64,000 nt of DNA from Faecalicatena contorta (GCF_021531975.1 NZ_JAFBIY010000003.1:186001-250000), one strand, 5' to 3'. Shown: positions 19,077-27,881, counted from the stretch's first letter. Notes: generated by a model not told the origin, from the sequence alone. Numbers and translations: made by a program.

Positions 19077-19895
19077 ATGAAAAAGAGAGTAATTGGTATG
19101 TTATTGTGTATTGCAATGACTGCAGCTTTAGTTGTTGGATGTGCTTCAAATAAGTCTGACAGTGAAAGTGAAGAAGTAAAAGAGGAACCACGTGTAGTTG
19201 AGATTGGAGCATATGGTGCACATGTTCCGTTTAACTATATGGAAAATGATGAACTGGTTGGTTATGAAGTTGATATCTGGAAAGAAATTGCAAAACGAAA
19301 CAATTTAGAATTAAATTATACAATTTCTTCAGATGTTGCAGGTCTTTTCACTATGTTAGATTCTGGTAAGATTGATACCATTCTTTGCCAGATCGGTGCA
19401 ACAGAAGAGCGTGCTGAGAAATATGATTTTACAGAACCATATATGTATAGTCCAGGTGGATGGTTTGTCAAAGAAGACGCAGAGGATATTGAAAATATTG
19501 AAGATTTGTTCGGAAAAACTGCTGGAGTTGTAGCTGGTGGATCAGATATTGACATGTATAATGAAGCGGATCCAGAAGGTAAGATTGAGCAGGTTATGTA
19601 TTCAAATGTTAATGCTGCATATCAGGATGTTGCCTTAGGTCGTCTTGATGCAGTAGGGATTTCTCGTCCACAGGGCTTCTACCTTATCAAAGAAGGAGAA
19701 GTAACTGGTGTTAAAGTATGTGGATATAATGGAATTACAGAAACAGATATTTTCCCTATGTTAAAGGGTAAAAATACAGAATTACTTGAGATGGCTAATA
19801 AAACAATTAAAGATATGAAGGAAGATGGTAGTCTTGCAGAATTAGCTGTAAAGTGGTTTGGAGAAGATGTAACAGTTAATCCGGACGCAGAGTAA
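19077..19895 (+). CDS. Amino-acid ABC transporter substrate-binding lipoprotein
   Basis: Extracellular binding protein of the polar amino-acid type (SBP family 3). 272 residues with a lipoprotein signal and lipobox VVGC at Cys22. The family features are HVPFNYMENDELVGYEVDIWKEIAKR and the hinge region QIGATEERAEKYDFTEPYMYSPGG. I chose ATG 19077, preceded by AAGGAGAG, because it begins the signal peptide; the frame is open upstream to 19011. It is the first gene of an operon with permease, ATPase, a UroD-like protein and a double-cubane protein, which hints at an unusual solute. Base composition is A+T-rich compared with the pyrH operon. Confidence 0.92.
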   Translation: MKKRVIGMLLCIAMTAALVVGCASNKSDSESEEVKEEPRVVEIGAYGAHVPFNYMENDELVGYEVDIWKEIAKRNNLELNYTISSDVAGLFTMLDSGKIDTILCQIGATEERAEKYDFTEPYMYSPGGWFVKEDAEDIENIEDLFGKTAGVVAGGSDIDMYNEADPEGKIEQVMYSNVNAAYQDVALGRLDAVGISRPQGFYLIKEGEVTGVKVCGYNGITETDIFPMLKGKNTELLEMANKTIKDMKEDGSLAELAVKWFGEDVTVNPDAE

Positions 19896-19910
19896 TTGAA
19901 TCTGAAAAGC

Positions 19911-19948
19911 AAGTGGGAAAGCCAGAGATTGGTTTCCCACTTTTTTTT
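19911..19948 (+). terminator. Intrinsic terminator between binding protein and permease genes
   Basis: GTGGGAAA (19913-19920) pairs with TTTCCCAC (19933-19940), with an inner CCA/TGG, followed by eight T. Partial read-through would give more binding protein than membrane subunits. Confidence 0.88.
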
Positions 19949-19983
19949 CTATTGTAAAATTTTGGGAAATTGGGGGATAACAG

Positions 19984-20658
19984 ATGTCATTATTTAAAGA
20001 TCTAGATATAAAGTTTATGATAGAAACAATGCCCCTCTTGATAAGGGCTACGAGAGTGACACTTTATTTGGCAGTGATAGCACTCATCATAGCATTTTGC
20101 CTTGCATTGTTACTTGCTACAATCAGATATTTCCGGATAAAAGTATTATCTCAGATTGTACAGTTTTATGTATCCTTTTTTAGAGGAACCCCATTAATTG
20201 TTCAGTTGTTTATTGTATATTTTGGAATATTTACGTTATCACCAACCCTGACACGACTTCCGGCAACGGTGGCAGCAATTGTTACATTGAGTTTAAATAG
20301 TGCAGCATATATGAGTGAGACTATTCGCGCTTCTTTTGAGTCTGTTGACAGTGGACAAATTGAAGCGGCAGAATCATTGTGTATGACAAGGTTACAATAT
20401 ATGAGAAGAATTGTGTTGCCGCAGGCAATGCGGGTTGCATTACCTTCTTTGTTTAATTCTCTGATTGATTTGATTAAAGGTACTTCAATAGCATTTACAA
20501 TCGGTGTAACGGAGATGATGGCAATGGGAATCTATGAAGGAAGCAGACAGTTTAATTATTTTGAAATCTACTTTGACATAGCTATTATTTACTATGTTAT
20601 GTCTCTGATATTAGGATACCTTCAGAAAAAGATTGAACAGAAATTAAGTAGATACTAG
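19984..20658 (+). CDS. Amino-acid ABC transporter permease (HisMQ type)
   Basis: Membrane subunit of the importer. 224 residues, about five helices. The PAAT signature is visible as FFRGTPLIVQLFIVYFG, and the EAA loop as EAAESLCMTRLQYMRRIVLPQAMR, which docks with the ATPase. Such permeases usually work as homodimers. GGGGATAACAG precedes ATG 19984. It follows the internal terminator and is 14 bases from the ATPase gene. Confidence 0.94.
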   Translation: MSLFKDLDIKFMIETMPLLIRATRVTLYLAVIALIIAFCLALLLATIRYFRIKVLSQIVQFYVSFFRGTPLIVQLFIVYFGIFTLSPTLTRLPATVAAIVTLSLNSAAYMSETIRASFESVDSGQIEAAESLCMTRLQYMRRIVLPQAMRVALPSLFNSLIDLIKGTSIAFTIGVTEMMAMGIYEGSRQFNYFEIYFDIAIIYYVMSLILGYLQKKIEQKLSRY

Positions 20659-20672
20659 AAGGAGGAAAGAGA

Positions 20673-21419
20673 TTGATACGTATTGAACATTTATATAAAA
20701 ATTTTGGGGCAACAGAAGTATTAAAAGATGTTAGCCTTGAGATAAATCGCGGAGACGTTGTAGCAATTATAGGTCCTTCAGGTACTGGTAAATCAACACT
20801 TTTGAGGTGTATCAATTTTCTTATTCAACCGACAGATGGGAAAATAACAGTAGATGATATTACAATAGATGCAAAACACTATACGAAGAGTCAGGTTATG
20901 AATCTTAGAAGACATCTTTCAATGGTTTTTCAGAATTATAATTTGTTTCGGAATATGACTGCTCTGGGTAATGTAATGGAAGCATTGGTAACAGTACATA
21001 AGAAAAATAAGAAAGAAGCAAGAGAGATTGCAGTCGAGCTGTTGAGAAAGGTTGGGATGGAAGAGCGAAAAGATTATTATCCATCTGAACTTTCCGGAGG
21101 ACAGCAACAAAGAGTTGGTATTGCAAGAGCGTTGGCGGTAAACCCCAGTGTTGTTTTGTTTGATGAACCTACGTCTGCACTTGATCCGGAATTGGTCGGA
21201 GAGGTGTTAAATGTAATTAAAAAACTGGCAAATGAAGGTGTAACTATGTTAGTAGTGACTCATGAAATAGAGTTTGCACGTAATATTGCCAATAAGATTG
21301 TTTTTATGGATCAAGGGAAAATCGCGGAGATAGGAACACCAAAAGAGATTTTGTCTAATCCTACAAATCAGCGACTGATACAATTTCTAAATATCGTTGA
21401 GCCTGAAGAAAAGGATTAG
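20673..21419 (+). CDS. Amino-acid ABC transporter ATP-binding protein
   Basis: ATPase subunit, 248 residues. Walker A is GPSGTGKST near residues 31-39, the signature is [15 protein letters not shown] and Walker B is [14 protein letters not shown], all intact. The D-loop and the switch motif VVTHEIEFAR are typical of GlnQ-like proteins. The start is TTG 20673 with AGGAGG about 8 bases upstream. The next gene begins 13 bases after the stop. Confidence 0.94.
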   Translation: MIRIEHLYKNFGATEVLKDVSLEINRGDVVAIIGPSGTGKSTLLRCINFLIQPTDGKITVDDITIDAKHYTKSQVMNLRRHLSMVFQNYNLFRNMTALGNVMEALVTVHKKNKKEAREIAVELLRKVGMEERKDYYPSELSGGQQQRVGIARALAVNPSVVLFDEPTSALDPELVGEVLNVIKKLANEGVTMLVVTHEIEFARNIANKIVFMDQGKIAEIGTPKEILSNPTNQRLIQFLNIVEPEEKD

Positions 21420-21432
21420 TGGAGGGAGTGCA

Positions 21433-22500
21433 ATGGAAGAATTAAAAACGCAGGAGAGAATGAGACGATTGTTTGCTGGTGAGCCGATAGATCATGTTCC
21501 TATTATTCCACATATGGAAGCGTTTGCAGGAGTCGTGTGTGGAATGTCAACTTATGAGTGGTATAATTTCCCGCAAAAAGCATATGAATCTCAGGTGTGG
21601 TGTCAGGAAATGTTCGGATATGATGGCGGAAAATGTTATGATGTATCCTCTGGGCTGGCAGGAGATTTTAAAGGTGGAGAAGTTGTTATTCCGAAGACTC
21701 CTCGTTATTGTCTTCCGCATGCTGCCAAGCTGGCTGCACCGACAGAGGCTGATGTAGAGAAATTGGAACTTCCTGATAATATTGATGAAATGTTTGATGC
21801 AAAGCGTATTTTGGAGTTTAACAGAATATGTTATAAGAATGGAGAAGGAGTATCTGTGTTTGCTGGTTCACCTACCAGTGTAGTTCAATACCTTGTAGGT
21901 GTAGAAAATCTACTTCGCTGGATGGGGAAAAAGCCAGAACTGGTACATCGTCTGATGCGTTTTGCTACGGATTATATATATTTTCTGGCACAGTTTTATT
22001 TGAAAGAATTTGGAAAGGAACCATTGGGGGCAGGTATGGCGTGTCCAATAGAGTCGAATTCGCTGATATCTCCCAAAATGTTCGAGAAATTTTGCCTTCC
22101 ATATTTAGTGGAAATATTTGAAACATTCAAAGAATGGGGGATTCCAATTACAGGTCTGCATCTGTGTGGTAATCATAACAAGAATCTCGAGATCTTTAAA
22201 AAGTGTATTCCATTTCATGGAAGGACGCTTATTACGGTGGGTTCCGAAACAAACATGGAAGAACTTGGAAAGCTGATGGGAGAAGATTTTATAATTGGAG
22301 GAAATCTAAGAAGTGACATATTACAAAATGGAACTCCAAGAGAAGTGTACAATGAAAGTGCAGAAATAATAAAGAAAATGAAACACTTTCCAGGAGGATT
22401 TGTATTAACACCTGAATGTACAATTAGTTTTTCTACACCTCCGGCTAATTTTTATGCCATGATAAAAGCAGCAAAAGAAATAGGGCGTTATGATAATTAA
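21433..22500 (+). CDS. Uroporphyrinogen decarboxylase-fold protein, MtaA/CmuA-like methyltransferase
   Basis: 355 residues of the UroD fold. The zinc ligands of corrinoid:coenzyme methyltransferases appear to be kept: HxC in [11 protein letters not shown] and a later Cys in [16 protein letters not shown]. The heme-type decarboxylase motif near the N terminus is absent, so methyl transfer is more likely than decarboxylation. ATG 21433 is preferred over the in-frame start at 21397 because GGAGGGAG lies just upstream and 21397 falls inside the ATPase gene. No corrinoid protein is encoded next to it. The substrate may be what the upstream transporter brings in (inference). Confidence 0.78.
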   Translation: MEELKTQERMRRLFAGEPIDHVPIIPHMEAFAGVVCGMSTYEWYNFPQKAYESQVWCQEMFGYDGGKCYDVSSGLAGDFKGGEVVIPKTPRYCLPHAAKLAAPTEADVEKLELPDNIDEMFDAKRILEFNRICYKNGEGVSVFAGSPTSVVQYLVGVENLLRWMGKKPELVHRLMRFATDYIYFLAQFYLKEFGKEPLGAGMACPIESNSLISPKMFEKFCLPYLVEIFETFKEWGIPITGLHLCGNHNKNLEIFKKCIPFHGRTLITVGSETNMEELGKLMGEDFIIGGNLRSDILQNGTPREVYNESAEIIKKMKHFPGGFVLTPECTISFSTPPANFYAMIKAAKEIGRYDN

Positions 22501-22529
22501 GAGACGAAAAAAGGATTGGGAGAATATAT

Positions 22530-23702
22530 ATGATAAAGACTGATTTGCCGAAGGTATTTGAAGAATTTGAAGATACAAGGAAACAGGGGTTTTTAGCTGC
22601 AAAAGAATTTAAAGAAAATGGTGGTAAACTTGTAGGATATTTGTGCTCGTATACACCTCATGAACTTTTAGATGCAGCGGGAATCGCAGGTGTAGGACTC
22701 TGTGGAACAAGTGAAGAGGCTTTCCCGGAGGCTGAAAAAGTGTTGCCTAAAAATATTTGTCCCCTGATAAAAGGAACTTACGGATTTGCACTTACGCAAA
22801 AGTGCCCATATACATATTTTTCGGATATGATTATTGGTGAAACTACTTGCGATGGAAAGAAGAAAATGTATGAACTTTTAAATGATTTGAAAGAGACTTA
22901 TGTTTTGCACTTACCGCAAAGTCAGGTCAGAGCATATGCTGGAGATATCTGGTATGAGGAAGTAAAGCTGTTAAAAGAAAAACTGGAAGAAAAGTTTGGC
23001 GTGGAGATTACAGATGAGAATCTTCGAAAAGCAGCTAAAATCAGAAATCAACTTCGAAAAGCTAATTGTGATATGTTTGAATTACAGCAAACATGTCCTC
23101 CGGCAATGTATGGAACGGAGATGATGTTGGCTTTTCAAGAAAATAGTTTTAGATTTCATGTTGAAGATCAGCTTAAAAGTATCAGTCAGAAAGTAAAACA
23201 GGCACGACAGGCATTTGAAGAAGGAAATTCGCCAGTCGATAAGTCGGCAAAACGTATTTTGCTGACAGGATGTCCAATGGGCGGTGTCATACAAAAAATT
23301 GGAATGGCAATTGAGAATAATGGCGGTGTTATTGTATGTCTGGATGATTGTGGTGGGGAGCGTACCAATCGCCAGATGGTTGATGAGAATGCAGACGATA
23401 TTTTGCGGGCAATCTCAGATCGTTATCTGAAGGTAAATTGTTCGGTCATGACTCCTAATACTGGTAGAATGGAAAATACGAAAGAAATGATACAGAAGTA
23501 CAAAGTAGATGGAGTGATAGAAGTCATTCTTCAGGCGTGCCATACGTTTAATATTGAGGCAGAAAAAATGAGACAGGCTGTGAAAGAAATTGGAATTCCA
23601 TATATGAAACTAGATACAGATTATTCAATGGCAGACAGCGGTCAGATTGCAACACGGATTTCTGCATTTATCGAGATGCTGGATAGTAGAGTGGATGCCT
23701 GA
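22530..23702 (+). CDS. 2-hydroxyacyl-CoA dehydratase D-component family, double-cubane cluster protein (YjiM-like)
   Basis: 390-residue anaerobic iron-sulfur protein. Conserved stretches include [17 protein letters not shown], the Cys-rich [10 protein letters not shown] and [21 protein letters not shown], and [12 protein letters not shown]. These match the BcrB/HgdB family; the single-gene setting resembles YjiM or double-cubane-cluster reductases rather than a two-subunit dehydratase. Its usual partner, an ATP-driven activator with a [4Fe-4S] cluster (HgdC/YjiL), is not encoded nearby. It follows the UroD-like gene by 29 bases. The reaction is unknown; low-potential reduction of a small substrate is plausible. 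Confidence 0.82.
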   Translation: MIKTDLPKVFEEFEDTRKQGFLAAKEFKENGGKLVGYLCSYTPHELLDAAGIAGVGLCGTSEEAFPEAEKVLPKNICPLIKGTYGFALTQKCPYTYFSDMIIGETTCDGKKKMYELLNDLKETYVLHLPQSQVRAYAGDIWYEEVKLLKEKLEEKFGVEITDENLRKAAKIRNQLRKANCDMFELQQTCPPAMYGTEMMLAFQENSFRFHVEDQLKSISQKVKQARQAFEEGNSPVDKSAKRILLTGCPMGGVIQKIGMAIENNGGVIVCLDDCGGERTNRQMVDENADDILRAISDRYLKVNCSVMTPNTGRMENTKEMIQKYKVDGVIEVILQACHTFNIEAEKMRQAVKEIGIPYMKLDTDYSMADSGQIATRISAFIEMLDSRVDA

Positions 23703-23717
23703 AACAGATAAAAAATG

Positions 23718-23746
23718 TTGACATTTTGGGTATTAAAGTTTATGAT
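23718..23746 (+). promoter_or_regulatory. Consensus promoter of the metalloid operon
   Basis: TTGACA at 23718-23723, a 17-base spacer and TATGAT at 23741-23746: near-perfect sigma-A elements right after the previous operon. Confidence 0.85.
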
Positions 23747-23750
23747 TCAT

Positions 23751-23770
23751 ATATAGAATATTTTCTATAT
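23751..23770. promoter_or_regulatory. Probable ArsR operator
   Basis: ATATAGAA-TATT-TTCTATAT is a perfect 8-4-8 inverted repeat centred a few bases past the expected transcription start, the place where ArsR/SmtB repressors block RNA polymerase. Confidence 0.75.
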
Positions 23771-23801
23771 GATGAAGCGTTTGAATAAGAAGGGAACGGA
23801 T

Positions 23802-24116
23802 ATGGATATCGATTATGTAGAGTATGCACGGATTTTCAAGGCTTTTTCTGATCCGAAGAGGCTGAAGATTATTGATATGTTGTCAAACGGGGAACTCTGT
23901 GCATGCAAGATACTGGAAGAATTTGATATTACGCAGCCGACATTGTCGCATGATATGAAGATCTTAAGTGATATCGGGCTTGTGAATCCGAGAAAAGAGG
24001 GGAAATGGATTCATTATTCTCTGAATATGGAAAAGATGAATGAAATCTATAAAACGGTAGGCAGACTGATGGTGCCGGATGAATACAGAAGTATTGTGGA
24101 TTGTGATTGTAAATAA
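23802..24116 (+). CDS. ArsR/SmtB-family metalloregulator
   Basis: Winged-helix repressor of 104 residues. The metal-sensing alpha-3 motif is NGELCACKILEEF (canonical ELCVCDL), followed by the recognition helix TQPTLSHDMKILSDIGLV. Further cysteines sit at the C terminus (VDCDCK) and could add metal ligands. The two Cys of ELCAC suit trivalent arsenic or antimony sensing. ATG 23802 has AGAAGGG upstream; the earlier in-frame ATG at 23769 overlaps the operator and has no ribosome binding site. It heads the operon below and presumably represses it until metalloid binds. Confidence 0.9.
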   Translation: MDIDYVEYARIFKAFSDPKRLKIIDMLSNGELCACKILEEFDITQPTLSHDMKILSDIGLVNPRKEGKWIHYSLNMEKMNEIYKTVGRLMVPDEYRSIVDCDCK

Positions 24117-24127
24117 AACAGGTAACA

Positions 24128-24147
24128 GCCGGCGGAAGACCGCCGGT
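24128..24147 (+). other. Strong GC hairpin between the regulator and GTPase genes
   Basis: CCGGCGG-AAGA-CCGCCGG, 7 bp with a 4-base loop, followed by A-rich rather than T-rich sequence. It is not a terminator on this strand. It may stabilise or separate parts of the operon mRNA. Confidence 0.5.
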
Positions 24148-24201
24148 AAAAAAATAAATAATAAATAGAAAAATTTAAATATGTTTATGTAAGGAGGAAA
24201 T

Positions 24202-25140
24202 ATGGAGACAGTAAATACAAAATTATATGTACTGACAGGTTTTCTTGGTTCTGGTAAAACGACAGTGCTTCTTAAGATTCTGGAGAAACTTGAGGGACAT
24301 CGGGTTGGAATTATACAAAATGAGTTCGGTAAACTGGGAATAGACGGAAATATCCTTCGCAATGACGATATCCAGATGATAGAGATCAACAGAGGCTCGA
24401 TTTTCTGTTCCTGCCTGAAGCTTAATTTTGTAAATGCATTAAGTGAGATGGCCCAGAAAGATTTTGAGTATTTATTTGTTGAAAGTTCAGGACTTGGCGA
24501 TCCGTCAAATGTAGAGGAGATTCTTGAGGCCGCCCAGGTGGTATCTGGAAAAGAGTATGATTTTAAAGGTGTTATCTGTCTGGTGGATGCGGTGAATTTT
24601 ATGGAGCAGCTGAATGATCTGGAAACCGTGTATCGTCAGTTGAAGCATTGTCATCTTGCTGTGATTACGAAGACAGACCTTGTAGAAGAGGGAACAGCAG
24701 ATGTGTTGATAAAGAAAATCAGAGAAATAAATCCAGTCTGCAGAATAGAAATCAGTCATATGGGTGAAATGGATTATGGTTTTCTTAAGGAGGATCTGCT
24801 TCTTTATCAGTGGGCAGAAGGGGAAGCGTCAACAAATGTTCCGGAGACGAAGCCGAAGACGCTGTTTATGGACTTTGAGGGTGAGATTGCAAGAGAAGCC
24901 CTTGTATCATTTTTGAATGAAATCATACCGGATGTGTACCGCGTGAAGGGATTTTTTCTCATTAAGGGACAGGGCTGGAACCAGGTGGATGTGGTAGGAC
25001 GAAAGATTGATTTCAAAGAGTGCGAACCATATGAAAAATCACAGCTTGTATTTATTTCGAAAATCGGTCCGGCAATCATCAAGAAAATATTTGAGGCGTG
25101 GGAAACGAAAGTCGGTCTGGAAATGAAGCTGCGCAATTAG
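24202..25140 (+). CDS. CobW/YjiA-like G3E GTPase (putative metallochaperone)
   Basis: 312 residues. The P-loop is GFLGSGKTT at about residues 12-20. The Walker B-like segment is YLFVESSGLGDPSN and the guanine motif is ITKTDL. The usual CxCC metal-binding site is altered to FCSCLKL (two Cys at about 69-71). A C-terminal CobW domain follows (RVKGFFLIKGQGWNQVDV). G3E proteins deliver zinc, cobalt or nickel, or insert cofactors. Being inside an ArsR-controlled operon suggests a role with the metalloid enzymes or with replacing a lost metal. GGAGGAAAT precedes the ATG. Confidence 0.9.
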   Translation: METVNTKLYVLTGFLGSGKTTVLLKILEKLEGHRVGIIQNEFGKLGIDGNILRNDDIQMIEINRGSIFCSCLKLNFVNALSEMAQKDFEYLFVESSGLGDPSNVEEILEAAQVVSGKEYDFKGVICLVDAVNFMEQLNDLETVYRQLKHCHLAVITKTDLVEEGTADVLIKKIREINPVCRIEISHMGEMDYGFLKEDLLLYQWAEGEASTNVPETKPKTLFMDFEGEIAREALVSFLNEIIPDVYRVKGFFLIKGQGWNQVDVVGRKIDFKECEPYEKSQLVFISKIGPAIIKKIFEAWETKVGLEMKLRN

Positions 25141-25153
25141 GAGGACGAGTGAG

Positions 25154-25387
25154 ATGAATATTAAAGTAATCGGCATGGGATGCGATAAATGTGATACGCT
25201 TTTTGAAAATGTGCAGGAGGCGGTAAAAGAGACCGGCTGTGAAGCAGAGGTCGAGAAAATAGAAGAACTGATTGATATCGTAAAATTAGGTGTTATGACG
25301 GCCCCGTCGCTTATGATTGACGGGAAGCTGGTAGTGTCTGGCAGAGTCGCTAAAAAAGATGAAATTGTAAAACTGCTGAAGGGATAA
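25154..25387 (+). CDS. Small redox-active thioredoxin-fold protein (TM0996/MTH895 type)
   Basis: 77 residues with CxxC in MGCDKCDTLFENVQEAV at about residues 9-12 and a conserved cis-Pro region TAPSLMIDGKLVVSG. These small proteins often sit beside ArsP-like permeases or arsenic genes and are thought to act as redox partners or thiol carriers. It lies 13 bases after the GTPase gene and 4 bases before the permease gene, so it is tightly coupled to both. It could keep metalloid reduced for the methyltransferase. Confidence 0.88.
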   Translation: MNIKVIGMGCDKCDTLFENVQEAVKETGCEAEVEKIEELIDIVKLGVMTAPSLMIDGKLVVSGRVAKKDEIVKLLKG

Positions 25388-25391
25388 GGAT

Positions 25392-26405
25392 ATGGAAACA
25401 ATAAAAAATGTATGGCTGTTTGTGCAGGATCAGATTCTTGGCATGAAATGGATGCATTCACGAATTGGGGAAGGGCTCTCTGCGGTGGGAATGGATACAT
25501 CTTCCCGCCTGGGAGGAAGCGTACAGTTCTTCCTTTTCGATGTAATCAAAATAACAGTATTGCTCTGCTGTCTGATTTTTGTAATATCCTATATACAGAG
25601 CTATTTTCCACCGGAAAGGAGCAGGAAGATTCTCGGACGGTTTCATGGGATTGGAGCAAATATCATCTCTGCACTTCTGGGAACTGTAACACCATTTTGT
25701 TCCTGCTCATCGATACCGCTTTTTATGGGATTTACCAGTGCCGGGCTTCCGACAGGAGTAACATTTTCATTTTTGATCTCATCACCGATGGTCGATCTGG
25801 GAAGTCTTGTACTGCTTATGAGCATATTTGGAGTAAAAGTGGCGGTTGTATATGTTGTTGTTGGACTGATCATTGCAGTGGCAGGCGGCGGTCTGATTGA
25901 GAAAATGCATATGGAACAATATGTGGAAGAGTTTATCCGCAGCGCCGGCAGAGTGGATATTGATGTTCCCAGTCTGACAGTGAAGGATCGGTTAATATAT
26001 GCAAAAGAACAGGTTTTGGGGACGTTTAAGAAGGTATTTCCATATATTCTGGCAGGTGTAGGAATCGGAGCTTTGATTCACAACTGGATTCCTGAACAGT
26101 GGATTCAGACTATACTTGGAAGCAGCAATCCGTTTGGTGTAGTCCTGGCGGTTATTGTGGGAGTGCCTATGTATGCAGATATATTTGGAACGATACCGGT
26201 GGCGGAAGCATTACTTTCCAAAGGCGCACAACTGGGAACGATTTTAAGCTTTATGATGGCTGTGACGACACTCAGTCTGCCGTCTATGGTCATGCTCAGA
26301 AAAGCAGTAAAGCCGAAGCTTCTGGGAACATTTGTGGCAATCTGTACGGCAGGAATTATCATTGTGGGTTATTTCTTTAATGCAGTTCAGTTTTTATTGA
26401 TATAA
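25392..26405 (+). CDS. ArsP/DUF318-type permease
   Basis: 337-residue membrane protein with about eight to nine helices in two halves split by a soluble loop (about 165-215). The motif TPFCSCSSIPLF near residue 100, followed by SAGLPTGVTFSFLISSPMVD, marks the family. Characterised ArsP proteins export trivalent organoarsenicals such as methylarsenite, which is what an ArsM product would be, so the pair makes sense. Other family members have unknown solutes. AAGGAT precedes the ATG. Confidence 0.85.
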   Translation: METIKNVWLFVQDQILGMKWMHSRIGEGLSAVGMDTSSRLGGSVQFFLFDVIKITVLLCCLIFVISYIQSYFPPERSRKILGRFHGIGANIISALLGTVTPFCSCSSIPLFMGFTSAGLPTGVTFSFLISSPMVDLGSLVLLMSIFGVKVAVVYVVVGLIIAVAGGGLIEKMHMEQYVEEFIRSAGRVDIDVPSLTVKDRLIYAKEQVLGTFKKVFPYILAGVGIGALIHNWIPEQWIQTILGSSNPFGVVLAVIVGVPMYADIFGTIPVAEALLSKGAQLGTILSFMMAVTTLSLPSMVMLRKAVKPKLLGTFVAICTAGIIIVGYFFNAVQFLLI

Positions 26406-26419
26406 GAAGGGAAAAGAAA

Positions 26420-27637
26420 ATGAAAAACAAAAAAACGGTCATGATCGAGTATCTTTATCTGGATCTGGAAACATGTGACCGATGCATGGGAACGGTTGAT
26501 GTGCTGGATGAAGTTGTAGAGGAGCTGACGCCGGTATTTGAAAAGGAAGGCTATAAAGTTGCGTATAAAAAAACAGAGATTGCAACGCCTCAGATGGCAG
26601 AACGGTACCGCTTTATGTCATCGCCAACAATTCGTGTAAATGGACAGGATATATTTGGAAAAATTATCGAAACAGATTGTGCGTGTTGTGGTGAAATATG
26701 TGGAACGGAGGTAGAATGCAGAGTATTTGAATATGATGGCAGTCAGTATGAGATCCCGTCAAAAGAAATGCTTGTGAAGGCCATCCTTCGCAGTATGGAT
26801 ACTTCGACAGTTAACTGCTGTGAAGGGCATTATACATTGCCGGATAATTTGAGACGTTTTTTTGAAGGGAAAAATAAGAAATCTACAGTTGAAAATGTAA
26901 GAAAAGAATATGGGAAAATTGCCCTTGCAAAGCAAGAAGACTCAATTTTGACCGAAACGATTTCTTCCGGAGAAATGTCTGCTAGTGTTGGATATACACC
27001 GGAAGAACTGGCATTGGCTCCAGAAGAGGCGAATATGGGACTGGGTTGTGGGAATCCCCATCGAAAGGCCAATATTCAGCCGGGAGAAGTAGTACTGGAC
27101 CTTGGAAGTGGTGCCGGGATTGACTGTTTTATTGCCGGAAAGGCTGTTGGAAGACGGGGACGGGTCATTGGAGTGGATATGACTCCGGAGATGTTGTCCA
27201 AAGCGAGAAATATTGCAAAGGAACATAAGATCCGCAATGTAGAATTCAGACTTGGAGAAATCGAAAATCTTCCGGTTGCAGACAACACAGCAGATGTATG
27301 TATTTCCAATTGCGTCATCAATATGTCTGATAACAAGCCTCGCGTTTACAGAGAAATATACCGCGCGCTTAAACCAGGCGGACGTATCTCAATCTGTGAT
27401 ATTGTAATCATGAAAGAAATCACGAAGGAGATGCAGGAAGACGAAGCAATGCATAGCTGCTGAGTGTCCGGCGCTTCTTCGGTAGAAGAACTGGAAAAGA
27501 TAATAAAAATGGCCGGGTTTGAAGATGTAGAAATCATGACCAAGCCAGTTTCAAAAGAGTATGAAGAGAGGTGGGGACGCAGTCTCGCGATTGGAGAGTA
27601 TATCATGTCTTCAGCTGTTACGGCAAAGAAGGTGTGA
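26420..27637 (+). CDS. DUF2703-ArsM fusion: selenocysteine-containing metalloid methyltransferase
   Basis: Reads as one 405-residue protein if the in-frame TGA at 27461-27463 is selenocysteine (residue 348). Residues 1 to about 125 are a DUF2703-like thioredoxin-fold domain with many Cys (ETCDRCMGT, TDCACCGEICG). From about 190 is an ArsM-type SAM methyltransferase: NMGLGCGNPHRKA, DLGSGAGIDCF, SNCVINMSDNKPRVYREIYRALKPGG. After the TGA the frame stays open for 57 codons and reads VSGASSVEELEKIIKMAGF, matching the CxxGA...AGF end of ArsM. The TGA replaces the third As(III)-binding Cys. A hairpin of bacterial SECIS form follows. The alternative is a nonsense pseudogene. Confidence 0.85.
27461..27495 (+). 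promoter_or_regulatory. UGA codon and putative bacterial SECIS in the arsM-like gene
   Basis: The TGA at 27461 is followed by TCCGG (27467-27471) pairing with CTGGA (27491-27495), and TTCTTC-GGTA-GAAGAA (27475-27490). The GG-starting loop lies 18 bases past the codon, within the usual bacterial SECIS distance. Confidence 0.7.
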
Positions 27638-27739
27638 TGGGAATTTAGAAGATTAACGAATACGAAACGGCGCCCCTTATGTCATGTTACGACGATGCGC
27701 TTCCTCATTTGTAGGTTTTCATTACACATTGGCGAAAGC

Positions 27740-27881
27740 AAAGAATTGTAATGACTTTTTTATTGTTAAAATCATCTCCCGGGAAAATATTGAGGAATTC
27801 GAATGAATTTTGAAGAGGAAAACTCATTCTTATATAAAAAAAATCAGGATTTGAATGAAATAAGAAGAGAAAAAGTCATTC
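27740..27881 (-). repeat. Repeat C, copy 2 (inverted relative to 17340-17429)
   Basis: AAAGAATTGTAATGA (27740-27754), ATCAGGATTTGAATGAAA (27843-27860) and AAAAGTCATTC (27871-27881) are, on the minus strand, the same three blocks in the same order as copy 1. The stretch 27638-27964 has no credible gene. Confidence 0.55.

Noticed and set aside
24128-24147. Terminator after the ArsR gene
   Set aside because: The strong hairpin is followed by A residues, not T, on the coding strand.
27464-27637. Reading the arsM-like TGA as a simple nonsense mutation
   Set aside because: The downstream codons keep the family pattern, a SECIS-like hairpin is present and the genome decodes Sec in grdB; still listed as the alternative because no experiment is available.
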